From NCBI GenBank assembly GCA_002384205.1, contig DGBH01000058.1, positions 1-7,976 on the forward strand: a stretch of DNA of 7,976 nucleotides, read 5' to 3'. Under the pieces are notes generated by a model, which saw only the letters and a program-made list of their open reading frames with translations, was not told the DNA's origin and did no database searches. Below, piece after piece: positions 6,778 through 7,976 of this stretch. Each line of letters begins with the position of its first letter. Position 1 is the first letter of the stretch. The DNA is from Bacteroidetes bacterium UBA4009 (lineage in GTDB: Bacteria; Bacteroidota; Bacteroidia; NS11-12g; UBA9320). A program made the position numbers and the translations under genes.

Positions 6778-7976
6778 ATGAGTAAAATACAAGAAATAAT
6801 CAAAGAGTTTAAGCTCACCACCTGGGCCGTGAATAACAAAACCAGTGTCTATGTAATCATGGGTATCATACTTATTATTGGTTTCAAGAGCTACACAACT
6901 ATGCCTAAGGAAAGTTTTCCTGAGGTTAAGCAGCCCATTATATACATCAATACCGCCTATCCAGGTAACTCTCCAATTGATATGGAGAATCTGGTAACTC
7001 GTGCTATTGAAAAAGAAATAAATACAATTACTGGTCTTAAAAAGTTAACCTCTACCAGTATCCAAGATTTCTCTATAATCATAGCAGAGTTTGAATTTTC
7101 GGTTAAAGGAGAAAAGGCCTTACTTGAGGTGAAAGACGCTATAGATAGAGCCAAGATGGATTTGCCTAATGATCTGCCTGCAGACCCTAGCGTCATGGAA
7201 ATGGACTTTTCACAGTTCCCTGTAATGAACGTGAATGTTAGTGGTGACTATGAAGAAGACAAGCTTAAAGAATATGCAGAATACCTACAAGAAGAGATGG
7301 AAAACCTCTCCGAAGTATCTTCTGTAGACATCTCAGGATTAACTAATGAAGAAGTCGAAGTATCGATAGACAGAGTAAAAATGGAAGCATTAGAGCTTTC
7401 CTTAAATGATGTAGAACAAGCTATACGGGGTGAAAACATTACCATGTCGGGTGGTGATATTAAAAGTATAGAAGGCAGCGATATTACCCGAAGAAATATC
7501 AGAATAGATGGGGAGTTTAAAAACTGGAGAGACATTGAAAATGTAATCGTTAAAAATGAATTTCAGAACATCGTATATCTTAGAGACATAGGCACCGTAA
7601 AATTCGGACCTAAGGAATCTGCCAGTTTTGCGCGCTTAAATGGAGAGCCGGTAGTAACCCTTGACATCAAGAAGAAAAGCGGAGGAAACTTAATAGCTGC
7701 GGCAGAAAAAATTCAAGAAATAGTTAAGAAAGCGAGGAAAGACATTTTGCCAAAAGACCTGGAAGTGGTTATAACCAATGACCAAAGTAAAATGACCAAG
7801 AACATGGTAAACAATCTTGAGAACAGCATCATCATGGGTGTCCTTTTAGTTGTTGGCGTTCTTGTTTTCTTTTTAGGCGTACGCAACTCACTTTTTGTAG
7901 GAATCGCTATTCCATTATCCATGTTAATGGGTATTGCCATTTTGAATTATAGCGGGACTAGCTTAAATATGATGGT
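6778..7976 (+). CDS. RND-family efflux transporter permease (partial, runs off right edge)
   Basis: The frame is open from the ATG at 6778 to the window end, giving 399 codons, perhaps 40 percent of a typical RND permease of about 1,000 residues. After a short cytoplasmic helix (IQEIIKEFKLTTWAVNN) comes TM1 at about 22-41, ending TTMPKESFPEV. The porter-domain signatures follow: YPGNSPIDMENLVTRAIEKEI and VKDAIDRAKMDLPNDLP. TM2 (about 350-370, IIMGVLLVVGVLVFFLG) and TM3 (FVGIAIPLSMLMGIAIL) lead to SLNMM, matching the HAE1/AcrB layout. It is the proton-driven inner-membrane engine of the tripartite pump; the proton-relay residues of TM4 lie beyond the edge. The substrate is probably hydrophobic or amphiphilic drugs or endogenous lipophilic compounds, but this is not determined. 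It lies 95 bp after the adaptor, with an A-rich leader (TTTAAAAAAAC) before the ATG. Confidence 0.95.
   Translation, partial: MSKIQEIIKEFKLTTWAVNNKTSVYVIMGIILIIGFKSYTTMPKESFPEVKQPIIYINTAYPGNSPIDMENLVTRAIEKEINTITGLKKLTSTSIQDFSIIIAEFEFSVKGEKALLEVKDAIDRAKMDLPNDLPADPSVMEMDFSQFPVMNVNVSGDYEEDKLKEYAEYLQEEMENLSEVSSVDISGLTNEEVEVSIDRVKMEALELSLNDVEQAIRGENITMSGGDIKSIEGSDITRRNIRIDGEFKNWRDIENVIVKNEFQNIVYLRDIGTVKFGPKESASFARLNGEPVVTLDIKKKSGGNLIAAAEKIQEIVKKARKDILPKDLEVVITNDQSKMTKNMVNNLENSIIMGVLLVVGVLVFFLGVRNSLFVGIAIPLSMLMGIAILNYSGTSLNMM

Noticed and set aside
6957..7940. Minus-strand open frames opposite the RND gene
   Set aside because: Their low-complexity, Ser/Ile-rich translations are antisense shadows of the strongly conserved RND coding sequence.

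Overview
The window looks like a chromosomal segment from a Bacteroidota bacterium, plausibly a flavobacterium-like or cytophaga-like lineage. The DNA is AT-rich and the gene starts have A-rich leaders without Shine-Dalgarno sequences. Several intergenic regions carry the Bacteroidota promoter signature: a -7 box close to TAnnTTTG, with a TTG/TTAG-like -33 element 19-21 bp upstream. The SecD homologue, the divergent uridine kinase and the lipoprotein efflux adaptor also fit this group. The exact genus cannot be read from the sequence.

Layout. (1) Minus strand, 1-550: the 5' part of a secD/secDF gene, running off the left edge. (2) Minus strand, 692-1318: a uridine kinase family gene with a GTG start and an altered nucleoside-binding motif. 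(3) Plus strand, 1540-3453: an exported-looking protein that joins a swivelling phosphohistidine domain to a C-terminal PPDK/GWD-type ATP-grasp domain, without a PEP/pyruvate barrel. It is the least understood gene here and the best candidate for new biology. (4) Plus strand, 3573 to the right edge: a four-gene multidrug-efflux cluster made of a TetR-family regulator, a TolC-like outer-membrane channel, a lipoprotein periplasmic adaptor and an RND inner-membrane pump. The pump is cut by the window end after about 399 residues.

How the genes fit together. The last four genes form one functional unit: pump, adaptor and outer-membrane channel would form a tripartite envelope-spanning exporter, and the TetR protein is the likely ligand-responsive repressor. 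The regulator's stop codon overlaps the channel's start codon (ATGA), so the regulator appears to be the first gene of the operon. The leader before it holds a 12-bp palindrome and an overlapping pair of inverted repeats, which are candidate operator sites. secD/secDF and the kinase are separate housekeeping-type genes, each with its own plausible promoter. The dikinase-like gene is transcribed divergently from the kinase and has its own promoter. No RNA genes, mobile elements, CRISPR arrays or convincing intrinsic terminators were seen. No gene-free stretch exceeds about 220 bp.
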